Below, in pieces: positions 21,652 through 32,060 of a stretch of 64,000 bases of DNA (the stretch's first letter is position 1; each line of letters starts with the position of its first letter). The notes beneath the pieces were generated by a model. That model was not told where the DNA came from, did no database searches, and saw only the letters and a program-made list of their open reading frames with translations. A program made the translations under genes and the position numbers. The stretch is from Leptobrachium leishanense (lineage: Eukaryota > Chordata > Amphibia > Anura > Megophryidae): contig CM019075.1 in the NCBI GenBank assembly GCA_009667805.1, positions 15,813,493-15,877,492 of the forward strand. Direction: 5' to 3'.

Positions 21652-22342
21652 TAGGGATGTGCGTTTCGGGTTTCGGAATTTCGGAATTTTCACAAAATTT
21701 CCCGACTCGTGTCTTCGGATTCGGAGGAATTTCCGAATCGGATCGGACCCGAAAACCGACAGATCCGAAAGGATTTTTCGAATGGACTTGAAATGTGTCA
21801 AACCGAAATTTATTTTTGCTCTATTCATGATTTCGGTTCCATTCGTGATTTCGGTTCCATTTCGGTAATTCTGGACATCGTATATTTAACTATTATCGGT
21901 TATATCGCTGATTCTGTAAATTTTGTATTTGTAAATGCGTATCACTTGTTTCTTGTGGCATTCGGGTCAGTTTAGCATTTTTTAAATCATTTTGCTCATT
22001 TTTTTTGTTCCTTGGCATTCATACCATTTTAATATGATTAAAAAAAGTAAACCATAGTAGTTTACGTCAAAACAAATAGAGTTAGACACTTTAAAACGAG
22101 GAGAACAGACGTTCCGAAAAAAACGAACATTTCCGAAATCACGAAAAGTCGATACAAAAAACGAGCAAAGTGACCCGAAAATACGAAAAATGGTCGATAT
22201 TCTGAAAAAAAAATGTACACGAAAAACGAGTCGAACCGAACCGAATCGAAACAGAAATCGGTCGAAACGAGCCGAATCGAAAATTTTAAACATCCGAACA
22301 AATCGAACCGAATCGAACCAAAAAAATCGGTGCACAAGTCTA
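21652..22342. mobile_element. Non-autonomous hAT transposon, copy 2
   Basis: TAGGGATGTGCG at the left and GTGCACAAGTCTA at the right, flanked by a perfect 8-bp duplication CCCTGTGT (21644-21651 and 22343-22350). It is close to copy 1 (2779-3549) over most of its length but shorter. No transposase is present, so it depended on an enzyme supplied elsewhere. Confidence 0.9.
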
Positions 22343-23067
22343 CCCTGTGTATCTTGACTAAGTGACACAGATGTCAAAGCTCCTCCATTACTCCCAGGAC
22401 TGACTCAAGATGCCAACAAATATCCCGTTGAGCCACAACATCTTGGGCCTGTAACACTCTGACGTATTAGATGAGAGAGTAAATAGTCTACACCAGGAAG
22501 GGGGCCCAACCAGTGGTTCAGAAAGAGGCCCCAAGATTTATGAAGGCCCTCAACCCCTTCATCATTGAGAAGACTATGAGAATGGATGCTCTCCTCCTGC
22601 ACCTGTGTATCAGTGGCTTCCTTCATTCTGATTGAGTTTGTTTCAGTGGCGCTATGAATATCTCTGGTTAATCAAATCGAGTGTTTGATGTCTCATCTTA
22701 ACTGGTTGGTTTTATAACATCAATTAGATGAACAGCTGTGCCATGTTCTGAAGCAAACCCATGATGGCGCAGATAGGAGAGGTGGTTTACCATCAGAAGA
22801 TAAGAATAGACAGGCGTAGGGAGGGTTTGGAGATGAGGAATACTTTGCTGTTTTATATCTGATGCCATATTAAACCCTATATACTGTTTGAAGTGTACAA
22901 ATATTATTGGGGGTGACGTATCCCCCCCTGCTCCTCCCACCCTATCCTTTTAAGGTAATAGGAGCTGAGCTCGACTGGATGTGTGATCCTTGGGCATCAT
23001 TAGGGTTTAATCCGGAACGAGAAGCTGTGAGCATCAGATGTTCCGTGAGAAGGACATTCACCGGGAG

Positions 23068-23140
23068 ATGGACTGGGCCACTCTGGTTAAAGCTCTTCTG
23101 TTACTGGTTCTGATCCACAGGACTCTCGCCCAGGAATCCG
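23068..23140 (+). CDS. Signal-peptide exon of an SRCR-type gene
   Basis: The ATG at 23068 (context GGGAGATGG, good Kozak with G at -3 and +4) opens a frame MDWATLVKALLLLVLIH, then RTLAQES. This is a typical secretion signal with a likely cleavage after TLA. A strong donor GTATGTGAG follows at 23141, leaving phase 1, which is what SRCR exons require. No SRCR exon was recognised downstream within the window. It could be exon 1 of a neighbouring family member whose other exons lie beyond 64 kb or were lost. It could also splice in frame to the tail exon at 24707. An overlapping upstream frame begins at ATG 22979 if transcription starts before it. Confidence 0.75.
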
Positions 23141-23756
23141 GTATGTGAGCGATTCTTATGTTAATATATTAATATTTATAGTAATAGTCATTTTCTTGGC
23201 ACAGTGAGTATTAAACCTTTTAACCCCTGATGATTAGCTGCTAAGTGAAGTAATATGTTCTTCATTATTTTTTTTATCAAAAAAAATCAGTGTCTTGTGT
23301 ATTTAATAATAATTATTTTCATGTATCTTGTGATGTCATTTTGGCCCCATCTCGGTTTTGCATAATTGTAAATTAATGTACATCAAAAAATTGTGTGTAC
23401 ATTTCAAGTCTTCGTGACTTCTTATAAAAAAACATTTGTTGTGTATTCCTTTTTTTTGGAATTCTATTACAGTAAAATTCAGATATTGAATTTTACATAA
23501 AAAGTGGGATTTTGATGCAATGAAACCAAAGTGAATAAAGTATCGCAATATGAAATAAGCAGAAATTAGCTTACATCACAAACAGTACCATGTTCTCCCA
23601 TCTTCGTCTATCTCATAAGAATTTTTTAAGACAATTTGAGGTTTTTATTCTTTTGTTCCCAAAACAATCATTTATTATGCATTATATAAAAACATAAAAA
23701 ACATGCTCCCATTGAGTTCAGCATTTCACACATCACCTACTGCTGTTGCTCTAAAA

Positions 23757-23928
23757 CAAGGCTGTCAAACCTGTCCTCGGGAGTCGGGTCCCTCAACCCG
23801 GCCAGATTTTGAAGATCACCTTGGAGAAATGTAGACTGAATCCTGCAATCACTGAGCAGCAAATCATATCCCCTGTGCAAACCTGGCGAGGCGGAGGGTC
23901 CTGAGGACAGGTTTGGGAAACACTGCTT
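23757..23928. mobile_element. Small MITE inside a dispersed repeat
   Basis: GGCTGTCAAACCTGTCC at the left is mirrored by GGACAGGTTTGGGAAACAC at the right, over about 172 bp. Both flanks carry TAAAA. The surrounding sequence (GCTGTTGCTCTAAAA before and AAAGAAGTAAAAAACCC after) matches the unbroken repeat near 12680, which shows this piece was inserted. Confidence 0.6.
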
Positions 23929-24045
23929 TAAAAGAAGTAAAAAACCCAGTGAAACACTACATACAGCATAATGGGGAAAAAAAATTCTTTTTTTTCTTAG
24001 AGTGATTATATTACTCATTATTATTATTACCCTTTATTTATATAA

Positions 24046-24515
24046 GGGGTTATTCAGGAATTTCCCTGTACGGTGACATTTCGGGGCCATCCGGCTATTC
24101 AGAGAACAGGCAGTTCACCAAAAATTGCAGCACGTACGGTGCCTGTTCGAAGACAGTGAAATCCCCCATAGAGAAGCAATGGTTAATCTATTCACAGACA
24201 CCGAACAGCAGTGAAAAGTTGCCGAAATACCCTGCTGTTCGGTGGTTTCATTCGTCAGGTTTATTCAGGCGAATCCCATAGACTTCAGTGTTTCTGTTTC
24301 TGTTGTAATGCAATTTCTAATAAACTGCTTATTATTTTATTCTGCAGTAAAAAGTCTCTTTATTTATAGATTTTTCGTTTTAGGACCTTTTAGACATTTT
24401 TCTGGATTTTTACGGCAAAAGTTTTTTCCCATTTTTTTTTTAAATGTTTTTTTCATTTTTTTGTAACAGACCTTTTTATTCATAGAATCTTATATGCAAA
24501 TTTCAGACATTTTTG
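24046..24515. mobile_element. GGGTTATTC MITE family, truncated copy E
   Basis: It starts GGGTTATTCAGGAATTTCCC and contains GGTGACATTTCGGGGCCATC, as in copy D, then the inverted family block with GAATCCCATAGACTTCAGTG and GCAGTAAAAAGTCTCTTTAT. The second terminal repeat is missing. Confidence 0.6.
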
Positions 24516-24706
24516 CTGTTATAATCCGGAGTCAACAAACATGGAAACAATGTTACAGAGAAATGGAATGTGCTCTTTCTGATAGGCTACGATTGAAAGG
24601 CGGCCATTTATATAGCCAAGACTTGTCATGGTTTTATCACTAAAGTGTAAAGGAATAAAATAATTCCATATTGATTCGTCTGACATAAAATTGTTTCTGT
24701 AACCAG

Positions 24707-24888
24707 ATTCCCGCACTGAGGGCTGGACAGACGAGTATGAATATGTTGACGCCGCAGTATACCCCTCCTCTCAGCTCATGTACAAAAGCGACGAAGAAGA
24801 TGCTGTTAATGAAAGGGAGAAACATCATTTTGGGAAACGATGTATTGACAAAATAAAAATAATAATAGACAGAAAGGGAAATGCATAG
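24707..24888 (+). CDS. Cytoplasmic tail exon with YEYVDAAVY, probably the receptor's last exon
   Basis: After the acceptor TTTCTGTAACCAG the phase-1 reading is DSRTEGWTDEYEYVDAAVYP followed by SSQLMYKSDEEDAVNE and a basic end, with stop TAG at 24886-24888. The acidic start with clustered tyrosines (YEYV, YVDA, VYPS, MYKS) looks like tails of SRCR receptors such as WC1 or CD6. It joins in frame to the 17013-17096 exon. The basic last third (from KHHFGK) is less convincing, and an AATAAA occurs inside it at about 24852, so the true end may be earlier. It may instead belong to a gene begun by the signal exon at 23068. Confidence 0.65.
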
Positions 24889-25343
24889 AAAGGGACACAG
24901 TGCAGAATAATGAGGAACGGGATTATAAATTATTGATGGCAGCATTCCAAAGCCCTGACCAAGTATTGTCCTCGATGGCCCTTTCTCCTTCTTACTCTGT
25001 CTCAAACATGAAAATGAACATTTTTAACAGTCTTTCCTCTCCCAATAATTATTTAAGCGGAGCCTTATTATTAGGGATGAGCCGAACACTCCCCGAGTTC
25101 GGTTCGAAGCCGAACCCGAACTTTCCAAATGTTCTGATCCGAACCCGAACCCGAACTCGAACCCCATACAAGTCAATGGGGCTGAAAATTCGGTTTTTAG
25201 AGTGCCCTCCAAGAGGGCATATATGCTAGATATTTGCCATAAAAGGTGTATGGGGGTCTGAAATTGTGTAAGGTAGGTGACACCATCTAGAGAGTTCAGA
25301 ACCTTTCATTCCAACAATATTTCTGGAAAGGATGAACAAATAA

Positions 25344-25768
25344 GGCTAGGGTCAGACGAGCGCAGTGCGAACGCGCGTGCAGGCGCACTTAATCACGGCC
25401 GTAGTAGCAGCAAGTGCCAGGCAATGACGGCCAATATACGAAGTACGGTCGCACAAAAGTCCGGCTGCGCAACACAAGTGGAAAACGAACGCATTGTGTC
25501 GAGAACGTAAAACCTCTAGTACGGTTGTACAGAGTGCGCTGCGTCCGCTAGAGGCGTGTTTGCGTGATTTGGAGATGTCAGACACTGCTAATGTCCGGCC
25601 AACATAACGTCCAGATGCACAAAGTGTTTTATTGATGATCCGTACAAAATCACGGATGCAAATGCGCATCGTATGACCGCTATCGCGTACTCCGTGAAAA
25701 AATGCGTCCATTCGTTCGAACGCACTTTTTCACAGACAACGCGAAAATGCGTTCGTCTGACCCTAGCC
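25344..25768. mobile_element. Harbinger-like MITE, copy 2
   Basis: GGCTAGGGTCAGAC to GTCTGACCCTAGCC, with a 3-bp duplication TAA on both sides (25341-25343, 25769-25771). An empty paralogous site in opposite orientation at about 33940-33975 reads ACAAATAAATGAGCAAA on the matching strand. This confirms the ends and the TAA duplication. Confidence 0.9.
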
Positions 25769-26339
25769 TAAATGAGCAAATTTACTTTCAGGGTAATTCA
25801 AAGAGATCCGAATTGCTTGAGAAAGGTAACCGAATGCTGAATATTAGAGATGAGCCGAACACTCCCCGAGTTCGGTTCGAGCCCGAACCCGAACTTCCCA
25901 TTTGTTCGAGACAGAACCCGAACCCAAACCCCCATGCAAGTCAATGGGGCTGAAAATTCGGTTTTTTAGAGTGCCCTCCAAGAGGGCATATATGCTAGAT
26001 ATTTGCCATAAAAGGTGTATGAGGTCCGGGTAGTGCCCTGGGGGACAGGAAACAAGGACAAAAAGTTTTAAAAAAAACGTCTTTAAAGGGACAGTGAGTT
26101 TTCCATGAAATAAGGGTAAAAAAATAAACATGAAAAATTCCTTCAGATATCGTGCCTTGGAGGTCCCCATAACCTGCCCGTGAAGTGGCGGATTTCTAGG
26201 ATGTATAGAAATATGTAAAAACCAAAAAATGACATTTCAAATGACGGTAAATGCTTTTCCTTTAATCTATCCATAAACAACTGCTTGGGGCGGCAGTCTG
26301 TATGAAAAGAGGAGACATTTTCGGACACGCAGAAAACGT

Positions 26340-27290
26340 TTACTGATTTTTTGGCGGTGAAAAGCAGGAGAATGGAAACTTCTAGACCAAAAAGCCGATT
26401 TGGAAAGTGAGATAAATGGGAGAATTTTTCTGGTTTGGCTATTTTGACCTAGAATTTTCCATTCTCCAGTCATTCTCCTGAGTTTTACCTTTCTCTGAAT
26501 AACCCTGTCAGGGTTATTCAGAGAGCGGTGAAGAGCAGGAGAATGACTGGAGAATGGAAAATTCTAGGTCAAAATAGCCAAACCAGAAAAATTCTCCCAT
26601 TTAGGCTAGGGTCAGACTAGCGAATTTTTAACGTACGTTCTGGCGCACTTAGTCACGGCCACACTAGCAGCAAATGACGGGCAATTACGGCCAATATACA
26701 AAGTACGGTCGCACGAAAGTCCGGCCGCGCAACGCAAGTGGAAAATGAACGCATTTTTTCGAGAACGCAGAACCGCTAGTACGGACGTACAGAGTGCGCT
26801 GCGTCCACTAGCGGCGAGTGTGCGTAATTTGGAGACGTCAGACCCTGCTCATGTCCGGCCAACATAACGTCCAGACACCCAAAGTTTCCTGGTTTGGATC
26901 CGTAAAAAATCACGCACAAAAATGCGCATCGTATGACCGTTTTCGCGCAATCCATGAAAAAATACGGCAATGCGTTCGGACGCACTTTTTGACGGTCGCT
27001 GCGAAAAATTCGTTAGTTTGACCCTAGCCTTATCTCACTTTCCAAATCGGCTATTCGGTCCAGATTGTTCTCTTTTCCTGCCATTCTCCTGGTTTTCACC
27101 TTTCTCTGAACAACCCTGAGAGAGAGGTGAAAGCCAGGAGAACTGGCAAGAGAAGAGAACAATCTAGACCAAATAGCCGATTTGGAAAGTGAGATAAATG
27201 GGAGAATTTTTCTGGTTTGGCTATTTTGACCTAGAATTTTCACTTCTCCAGTTATTCTCCTGCTTTTCACCGCTCTCTGAATAACCCTGT
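26340..27290. repeat. Three tandem palindromic MITE-like modules
   Basis: Modules of the form GGTTATTCAGAGAGCGGTGA ... TCACCGCTCTCTGAATAACC follow one another (ends near 26505, 26513-27115, and 27116-27290). Each has inner arms such as GGAGAATTTTTCTGGTTTGG in both orientations. The middle module is split by Harbinger-like MITE copy 3. Arms are long enough to form stable hairpins. Confidence 0.75.
26604..27029. mobile_element. Harbinger-like MITE, copy 3
   Basis: GGCTAGGGTCAGACTAG to AGTTTGACCCTAGCC, with TTA duplicated on both sides (26601-26603, 27030-27032). Two empty copies of the target, GTGAGATAAATGGG, lie nearby at about 26407 and 27189 in the neighbouring palindromic modules, proving the insertion point. 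Confidence 0.9.
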
Positions 27291-27765
27291 GAATGTTTAA
27301 TCCCGAGGTGAAAAATAACATTGCTTTAGATTTTTTTCAAACACCAGTTAAATGCAGCATATTAGGATGTTTTAGGGAAATTAATTCTCAAATCTCAATC
27401 AGAAGCAGACACCACCCCACCCTCAGTATATTATACAATGTATCAAATAGATTACCAGACTAAAAACACCTGGTGTTATGCCCGTTTGTGAACAGAGGTC
27501 ATTTAGAGTTGATAATCTTTCCACGTACACATTAGTTTTTAATTCAATATCTAATAAACCATTGCTTATAATATTCTGCAGTAAAGAGTCTTTATTTCTA
27601 GATTTTTTTGCATTTTTTTAAGCATTTTCTATACTTTTTTCATAATTTCTTTTTTTTTTCGAACCCGAACCGAACATGCCCAAAAAGTTTGAAATTCGCG
27701 AACTTTCGAACTGCCAAAGTTCGGGTCGAACCCCGAACCGTCCGAACCTGAACAGCTCATCCCTA

Positions 27766-28440
27766 CTTATTATGAGACCTAAGAGTGGACACAAGAAGAT
27801 ATCAGTGCTCTCATTAACCTGTTTTTGCTTTAATTACTAAATTGGATTAAAATTGCTGTATGTTGGGTTTCTTGACCATGATATTTGACTAACAGTGATC
27901 AGGAAGAGAGGTGAGTAAAGTCAGGAAACCATCACCAGATAAAAACTATAAGAATTTAACCACCAGCCACCACTAGAAAATGTGACTTTTACCAAATTTC
28001 AGATAGCAAAGAGCATTAATTCTTATAAAATCAACCTGCCTCATATGAGATTTTAGTGAAGACCTCAGATTAATCAGAGCTCTGCAGACCCACATTTCAC
28101 ATGTGATGACACCTCAATGTGATTTTAAGCAGATGAAGAACACGTGGCTCTTCTGAGTTTTACTCTTGCACAGAAACCCTGGAGGATTTTGTTAATACAT
28201 GAAAGCTAAACCGGAAGAATGATTATTCTTATTCTCCTCATTCATATCTTGCTGACAGTTTCGGCAGCGCTTTATGATAAAGAATAGGGAATCAAACAAT
28301 CAAAATGATATACTAAATTCAGAACCAGAGACATGAGGTGTAGAGGGCCCTGCTCAGAGGAGCGGACAGTCTAAAAGAGGAGAACTAAAGGAGTTACCAC
28401 CTGATTAGTGCTCAGGATCGCGAATATTAATGTTTATATC
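27766..28440. other. Gene-free stretch
   Basis: No exon or clear element recognised. Short pieces (AGGTGAGTAAAGTCAGGAAA near 27909) are similar to sequence around 21310, so an old duplicated repeat is likely. Confidence 0.35.
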
Positions 28441-28640
28441 TAGGGATGCACCGATACCGATACTAGTATCAGTATCGGTGCCGATACTGTCGTTTGCACG
28501 AGAACTTGGTACTTGTGCAAACGGCCCGATATATCCCGCCGATACTGGAAGCCAGCGCTGGGCCGGCGGGGCTGGGGAAGCTGGCCGCGTGCATGAAAAG
28601 CACGCGGCCAGCGTTCCCCTCCGGCACACCGCATACTCAC
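28441..28640. mobile_element. hAT-type terminus, one end only
   Basis: It starts TAGGGATGCACCGATACC with a dense GATACTAGTATCAGTATC palindrome, the common form of a vertebrate hAT non-autonomous end. The GC-rich interior GGCCGGCGGGGCTGGGG follows. I could not find the matching right end, so the true length is unknown. Confidence 0.55.
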
Positions 28641-28914
28641 CCATCCTGAAGGTCCGGTCGCATGGCAGTGATGCGATCACGCGGCCAGTGGGCGCTCCTG
28701 TGATGCTGCCTCTTGGCTGGAGGACCTTGAGAACACCCCCACATGGTGGTAACAGCAGGACCAGGTGAACATACCTGTGTTGCCAGAGCTGATATTTTTA
28801 AATGCTGTTTTGAAGTGTATTTGGAAGCAGCAGCAGTTTTTGTCTTTGTTTTGAGACCTGCCTGTCACTGAGTCCCTGCAGAGCAATGCAGCCAGAACTT
28901 AAATTTCCACCTTA

Positions 28915-29112
28915 GAACATAGAAAATGTTGGCAGATAAGAACCTTTCGGCCCATCTAGTCTGCCCAATTACATGGATACTTTACCTGGATTTATCTTTT
29001 GTTTAGGATAGCCTTATGCCTATCCCATGCCTGCTTACATTCAATTACTGTTTTGGCCTCAACCACTTCAACTGGAAGACTGTTCCATGTATCCACCACC
29101 ATCATAGAAACA
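28915..29112. repeat. Dispersed repeat fragment
   Basis: AGAACATAGAAAATGTTGGC through GGCCCATCTAGTCTGCCC and GTTCCATGTATCCACC. This phrase is typical of a high-copy anuran repeat, possibly a LINE 3' end. The assignment rests on recognition and not on a second copy in this window. Confidence 0.45.
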
Positions 29113-29223
29113 TAGAAAAAGACAAGTGACCAGGGATTCAAATATTCCTGGTCTTGCGCTCTTAGGTGGCCACCTTTACCACCTTACAGTGCCAGCTCCT
29201 CTGATCACACCGCTTGCCTGACA

Positions 29224-29440
29224 ATTAGGGATGAGCTGTTCGGTTTGGAGTTCGATTCGAACATTGACCGTTCGAAAGTTCACGAACTTCAAACTTTTTG
29301 GGACGTTCGGCAAAAGTTGCTTAAAAAATACAAAAAAATCTAGAAATAAAGAGACTCTTTACTGCAGAATATTATAAGCAACGGTTTATTAGATATTGAA
29401 TTAAAATGGGAATATTTTTAACATTGAAGCCTATGGGATA
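29224..29440. mobile_element. Truncated hAT / GGGTTATTC MITE chimera
   Basis: A hAT-like start TTAGGGATGAGCTGTTCGG and TTCGAA-rich arm run directly into the internal block of the GGGTTATTC family (AAAGAGACTCTTTACTGCAG, GAAGCCTATGGGAT). Neither element has its second end. Confidence 0.55.
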
Positions 29441-30480
29441 AAACATTCTTGTTACTAAAACATCAGGCAGACACGGCCCTCTAATCAGGCACTGTAGAGG
29501 GCAGCCTCCGGGGCCTCCCAAGGATCCCCTTGAGGAGCATGCGGCCGCCGGATGACAGAGCTGCGACTGTGCAGGCTAGCCGCCCGATGCATGTGGCAGA
29601 GACAGGCGGCACAGGGAGGGAGCCACTGCACCTGCGGCCACGGAAGACCCCCCCCCCCACAACCAGGATCCAGGGAGTCCCCACTGACCACCAGGCTAAG
29701 GTAAGGCAACACATTTCTAAAAAAAATAAAATCCGAGGACATTTTTAAATGTCCCCGGGAACCTAAAATATAACTTTTTTTTCTTTCTCTACCTGGCTGA
29801 ACGTATTTATTTATATATATTAGATACATTCAGCCAGGTAGAGGGGGTGGCATGTGGGCTGCGCGGGGTCTCAGGCAGTGGTTTGTTTTTTTTGTGTGTA
29901 TATTTTTAGCAAATTTATAGGGCAAGGTAAGGGCAGGTATGATATATATATATATATAGATAAGATATTTATATATATTCTTATAAATATATATATCCAG
30001 ACTTGTATTACACACACATTTTGGCAACTAATTGCCCCCCCCAATTTGGCTGATACCTCCAGAATAAATGTTTAAACCGATAGAGCAGAGAATACTATAT
30101 ATATTCCCTGCTCTGTCGGGTTCAACATTTCTTCTGTAGGGATCAGCCAGATTGGGGGGGGGGGCGCATTTAGTTGAGATTGTCCACATGCCACCCCCCC
30201 ATGTGCGTATGTGTATATATGGTCTGAGGTCTGTGGGTGGGTGTATATATATATCTGCGTGTTGATATATACGTATATGTCTGTGTGTGTTATCAATGCA
30301 TCCATACTCCATACACAGCGCTCCGTGTCCCTATAATATATATCAGGGCTCAAAATTTCAGGTCCCAAGCTACTAGCCAGGCCTTAAGAGTTACTCGCCA
30401 CCCAACCCTTACCGTTATCTCAGCCCCTAAACACACCCTCTAAAATTATTGTTTAATTATCATTAATAATATAACGAAGC
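29440..30480. other. Gene-free stretch with simple repeats
   Basis: A GC-rich patch at about 29480-29700, TA-rich microsatellites at about 29940-30000 and 30240-30290, and poly-C/poly-G runs. An inverted pair, CCCCCCAATTTGGCTGAT (30034) against ATCAGCCAGATTGGGGGG (30142), is present. Open frames here are short and without domains. Confidence 0.4.
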
Positions 30481-30498
30481 ATTGTAAACATAAATCAA

Positions 30499-31110
30499 AA
30501 TGTGCAGTGTGTATGAGTGGATCACAGTGCTCCACAGCAATACACCTCATAGTAATGTGCAGTGTGTATGAACGTATCACAGAGCTCCACAGCAATAAAC
30601 CTCATAGTAATGTGCAGTGTGTATGAACGTATCAGAGCTCCACAGCAATAAACCTCATAGTAATGTGCAGTGTGTATGAACGTATCACAGAGCTCCACAG
30701 CAATAAACCTCATAGTAATGTGCAGTGTGTATGAATGTATCACAGAGCTCCACAGCAATAAACCTCATAGTAATGTGCGGTGTGTATGAGCGTGAGTTTT
30801 ATTGCTGTGCAGCTCTGTCATATGCTCATACACACTGCACATTACTGAGAGTTTTATTGCTGTGCAGCTCTGATACGCTCATACTCACCACACCTTACTG
30901 AGTTTTATTGCTGTGGAGCTCTGATACACTCATACACACTACGCATTACTGTATCAGAGCTCCACAGCAATAAAACTCAGTAAGGTGTGGTGAGTATGAG
31001 CGTATCAGAGCTGCACAGCAATAAAACTCTCAGTAATGTGCAGTGTGTATGAGCATATCACAGAGCTGCACAGCAATAAAACTCACAATAATGTGTGGTG
31101 TGTAGGAGCG
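30499..31110. repeat. 55-bp tandem array ending in a palindrome
   Basis: Direct copies of a 55-bp unit TGTGCAGTGTGTATGAACGT followed by ATCACAGAGCTCCACAGCAA and TAAACCTCATAGTAA run from 30499 to about 30790. The unit then inverts and returns, giving the palindrome at 30792-31086. The same unit occurs at 35760-35820, 46274-46586 and 48204-48365, and partly at 54365. Confidence 0.9.
30792..31086. repeat. 135-bp near-perfect palindrome with a 25-nt loop
   Basis: The left arm 30792-30926 is the reverse complement of the right arm 30952-31086 with a single mismatch seen by eye (CATATGACAG pairing against CATATCACAG). The loop is 30927-30951. Such an arm length can extrude a cruciform or give a hairpin RNA if transcribed. 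Confidence 0.9.
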
Positions 31111-31124
31111 TATCAGAGCTCCAA

Positions 31125-32060
31125 AGCCTTTTATATACCCCCTCTCTCTCTTTCTTTTTACCCCCTCCCTCGTTCTTTTTTCAACCCCCCCTCTCCCATT
31201 CTCACTTTTTTCACCTCTCTCCCTCTTTCTTTTTTTTCATCCCCTCTTATTCGTTTTTTTATCCTCTCATTATTTTTTTTCATCCCCTCTTCCATTCTCA
31301 GTCTTTTTTATCCCCTCTTTCTCTTTTTTCATCCCCTCTTCCATTCTGTCTTTTTTTATCCCCTCTTTCTTTTTTTCATCCCCTCTCTTCCATTCTGTTT
31401 TTGTATCCCCTCTTTCTCTTTTTTCATCCCCTCTCTTCCATTCTCATTTTTTTTATCCCCTCTTTCTCTTTTTTCATCCCCTCTCTTCCATTCTGTCTTT
31501 TTTTATCCCTTTTTTTCATCCCCTCTTCCATTCTCAGTCTTTTTTCATCCCCTCTCTTCCATTCTCAGTCTTTTTTATCCCTCTTTCTTTTTTTCATCCC
31601 CTCTTCCATTCTCAGTCTTCTTTTATCCCCTCTTTTTTTCATCCCCTCTTCCATTCTCAGTCTTTTTGTCATCCCCTCTCTTCCATTCTCAGTCTTTTTT
31701 ATCCCTCTTTCTTTTTTCATCCCCTCTTCCATTCTCAGTCTTTTTTTATCCCCTCTTTCTTTTTTTCATCCCCTCTTCCATTCTCAGTCTTTTTTATCCC
31801 CTCTTTCTTTTTTCATCCCCGCTTCCATTCTCAGTCTTTTTTTTATCCCCTTTCTTTTTTTCATCCCCTCTTCCATTCTCAGTCTTTTTTTATCCCCTTT
31901 CTTTTTTTCATCCTCTCTTCCATTCTCAGTCTTTTTTTATCCCTTCTTTCTTTTTTTCATCCCCCCTCTTCCATTCTCAGACTTTTTGTCATCCCCCCTC
32001 TTCCATTCTCAGACTTTTTGTCATCCCCTCTCTTCCATTCTGTCTTTTTTTTATCCCCTG
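31125..32060. repeat. Polypyrimidine minisatellite
   Basis: About 0.9 kb with almost only C and T on the plus strand. Irregular units are built from TTTTTATCCCCTCTTTCTTT, TTTTTCATCCCCTCTTCC and ATTCTCAGTC. The two very long plus-strand frames rich in F, S, P, L and I arise from this composition and are not genes. The strand asymmetry could support triplex DNA. Confidence 0.9.

Larger units (their letters stand above)
25072..27765. mobile_element. 2.7-kb hAT composite with nested MITEs
   Basis: The element begins TAGGGATGAGCCGAAC and ends GCTCATCCCTA. A perfect 8-bp duplication CTTATTAT flanks it (25064-25071 and 27766-27773). The inside has CGAACCCGAAC-rich ends, a second near-identical hAT start at about 25849 (AGAGATGAGCCGAACACTCC), two Harbinger-like MITEs, a truncated GGGTTATTC MITE and a set of palindromic elements. 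No transposase frame remains. It lies just after the tail exon. Confidence 0.85.
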
